A stretch of 14,763 nt of DNA from an uncultured Rhizobiaceae group bacterium (GTDB lineage: Bacteria; Pseudomonadota; Alphaproteobacteria; Rhizobiales; Rhizobiaceae), in assembly GCA_938009335.1 (NCBI GenBank), contig CALLHT010000075.1, positions 1 through 14,763 on the forward strand, read 5' to 3'. Positions 13,974 to 14,763 of the stretch are shown here, one piece after another. The notes under the pieces are model-generated. The model was not told the origin of the DNA, made no database searches, and saw only the letters and a list, made by a program, of their open reading frames with translations. The first letter of the stretch is position 1. Each line of letters begins with the position of its first letter. A program made the position numbers and the translations under genes.

Positions 13974-14000
13974 GAATTAACACTAAATCCGGTTTAATTC
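13974..14000. repeat. GAATTAA-N13-TTAATTC inverted repeat
   Basis: A perfect 7-bp inverted repeat (13974-13980 and 13994-14000) lies in the 95-base gap between the exporter gene and the PAS signalling gene. It is AT-rich with no T-run, which suits an operator better than a terminator. Confidence 0.4.
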
Positions 14001-14006
14001 TTGGAA

Positions 14007-14026
14007 GCGAAGCGCATGCGCTTTGC
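14007..14026. repeat. AAGCGCATGCGCTT palindrome in the leader of the PAS gene
   Basis: A 14-bp perfect palindrome (14010-14023) extends to 20 bases with one G/T mismatch (14007-14026). It ends 27 bases before the start codon. In RNA it would make a stable short stem in the 5' leader with a minimal loop; in DNA it is a good operator candidate. It lies six bases from the dyad at 13974-14000. Confidence 0.45.
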
Positions 14027-14053
14027 TGGGGCCAATTTTGTCGGAGCGGTGAT

Positions 14054-14763
14054 ATGGAGACCATGTCTTCTGAAACGCAGGAAAAAGACTTTAAAAATCT
14101 ACCGGATCATCTTTTTAGTTCGGTAGTAAGATCACTGTATGCGGATGCACAAAGCATGTTTTTGGGCATGCTATGCCTCGTCGCAGCAGCAATAATTCTG
14201 TACTGGAAGACCTTTGACCCTGCGCAACTTGTATTTGCAGTCGCGTTCCTGCTCGTTGGCGTTGTTCGCCTCATACAAGCACAGGCCTTTGCCTCATCAA
14301 TCGACAAGAAAACAGACAACGCGGAATACCGGAGATGGAAATTCCGGTATGCCGTGGCCGGAACCGTATATTTCGGCATATTGGGAAGTTGGTTTTTGTC
14401 GAGTATGGTCAGAACAGACGATCATTTTGCGCATATGCTCTCGCTGTCCCTCTGCCTTTGCTACATGATTGGCGTTATCGGGCGCAATTTTAGTAGCGAC
14501 AAGATTCTCACCAGCCAAATTGCGATAACATCGGCCTTAATCCTTGCAGCGTTTCTGTATCGAGGCGGCGTCTACAACATTATTTTGGCAGCATTCCTTC
14601 TGCCGTTCTTCCTGACCGTCAGAACGATGGCTACTCGCCTTAGACAGATGCTTTTCAAGTCGGAGATCGCGGCGCAAGCGAGCAAAACTCTGGCCGAGCG
14701 ATTTGACATTGCGCTGGACAATGTCACTCACGGCATCGCGATGTTCGACCAGAACGGCGGCGT
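14054..14763 (+). CDS. Membrane-anchored PAS-domain signalling protein, probably GGDEF/EAL (3' end outside window)
   Basis: The first 236 residues of a membrane signalling protein; the frame is open to the window edge. ATG 14054 has GGAG at 14043-14046, seven bases ahead; ATG 14063 is a second in-frame option. A cytoplasmic N-terminus of about 30 residues (DHLFSSVVRSLYADAQS) is followed by about five to six hydrophobic segments up to residue 193, a charged linker helix with TRLRQMLFKSEIAAQ, and the opening of a PAS domain: ERFDIALDNVTHGIAMFD, the form (R-F-D-x-A-L-x-N) common to alphaproteobacterial PAS domains placed ahead of GGDEF-EAL outputs. I infer a cyclic-di-GMP cyclase/phosphodiesterase, but the output domain is not in view and a sensor histidine kinase remains possible. 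Its leader contains two dyads. Confidence 0.7.
   Translation, partial: METMSSETQEKDFKNLPDHLFSSVVRSLYADAQSMFLGMLCLVAAAIILYWKTFDPAQLVFAVAFLLVGVVRLIQAQAFASSIDKKTDNAEYRRWKFRYAVAGTVYFGILGSWFLSSMVRTDDHFAHMLSLSLCLCYMIGVIGRNFSSDKILTSQIAITSALILAAFLYRGGVYNIILAAFLLPFFLTVRTMATRLRQMLFKSEIAAQASKTLAERFDIALDNVTHGIAMFDQNGG

Noticed and set aside
14001..14026. Possible sigma-54 (-24/-12) promoter ahead of the PAS gene
   Set aside because: A GG and a GC occur 9 bases apart instead of the required 10, and the TTGC part of the -12 element is missing.

Overview
The window looks like core chromosome from an alphaproteobacterium, most likely a marine or otherwise low-to-medium GC member of the Hyphomicrobiales (Rhizobiales). 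The best clues are a BA14K-family protein (typical of that order), a DUF3772-MscS channel, a TauE-type exporter beside a Crp/Fnr regulator, and a membrane-PAS protein of the kind that carries GGDEF/EAL domains in this class. I see no integrase of a mobile element, transposase, CRISPR array, rRNA, tRNA or prophage. The XerC-type recombinase at the left edge is a housekeeping dif recombinase. Coding density is high; the longest gene-free stretches are about 165 bases (6759-6923) and 150 bases (11816-11965), so no gap exceeds 300 bases.

Layout, left to right. 2-394 (+): C-terminal end of a XerC-type recombinase. 473-1528 (+): secreted TraB/GumN protein. 1598-4075 (+): large MscS-family channel. 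It ends on the base next to the stop codon of 4076-5311 (-), a BioF2/FemAB-like acetyltransferase that is translationally coupled to a Wzx-like polysaccharide flippase, 5313-6758 (-). 6924-7154 (+): TusA-like sulfur carrier. It converges, 4 bases apart, on a two-gene unit read leftward: D-Ala-D-Ala carboxypeptidase (8154-9311, TTG start), then a CobW/COG0523 GTPase (7159-8145). Divergent from that unit is an M20 metallo-amidohydrolase (9405-10574, +). Then come an FAD-dependent oxidoreductase of unknown substrate (10691-11815, +), a BA14K protein (11966-12316, +) closed by a clear rho-independent terminator, a Crp/Fnr regulator (12413-13096, -), a divergent TauE/SafE exporter (13221-13958, +) and, running off the right edge, a membrane-PAS signalling protein (14054-end, +).

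Much of the window concerns the cell envelope: flippase and acetyltransferase, peptidoglycan carboxypeptidase, osmotic channel, and two exported proteins of little-known function. I see no convincing new defence or mobile system. The observations most worth a second look are small: a perfect 9-bp inverted repeat, carrying two GANTC sites, folded around the MscS start codon; two GTTAA-N9-TTAAC dyads in separate intergenic regions; two adjacent dyads ahead of the PAS signalling gene; a GTTGATCAAC palindrome ahead of the Crp/Fnr gene; the orphan flippase-acetyltransferase pair; and the clustering of a COG0523 GTPase with a peptidoglycan enzyme and a metallo-amidohydrolase.
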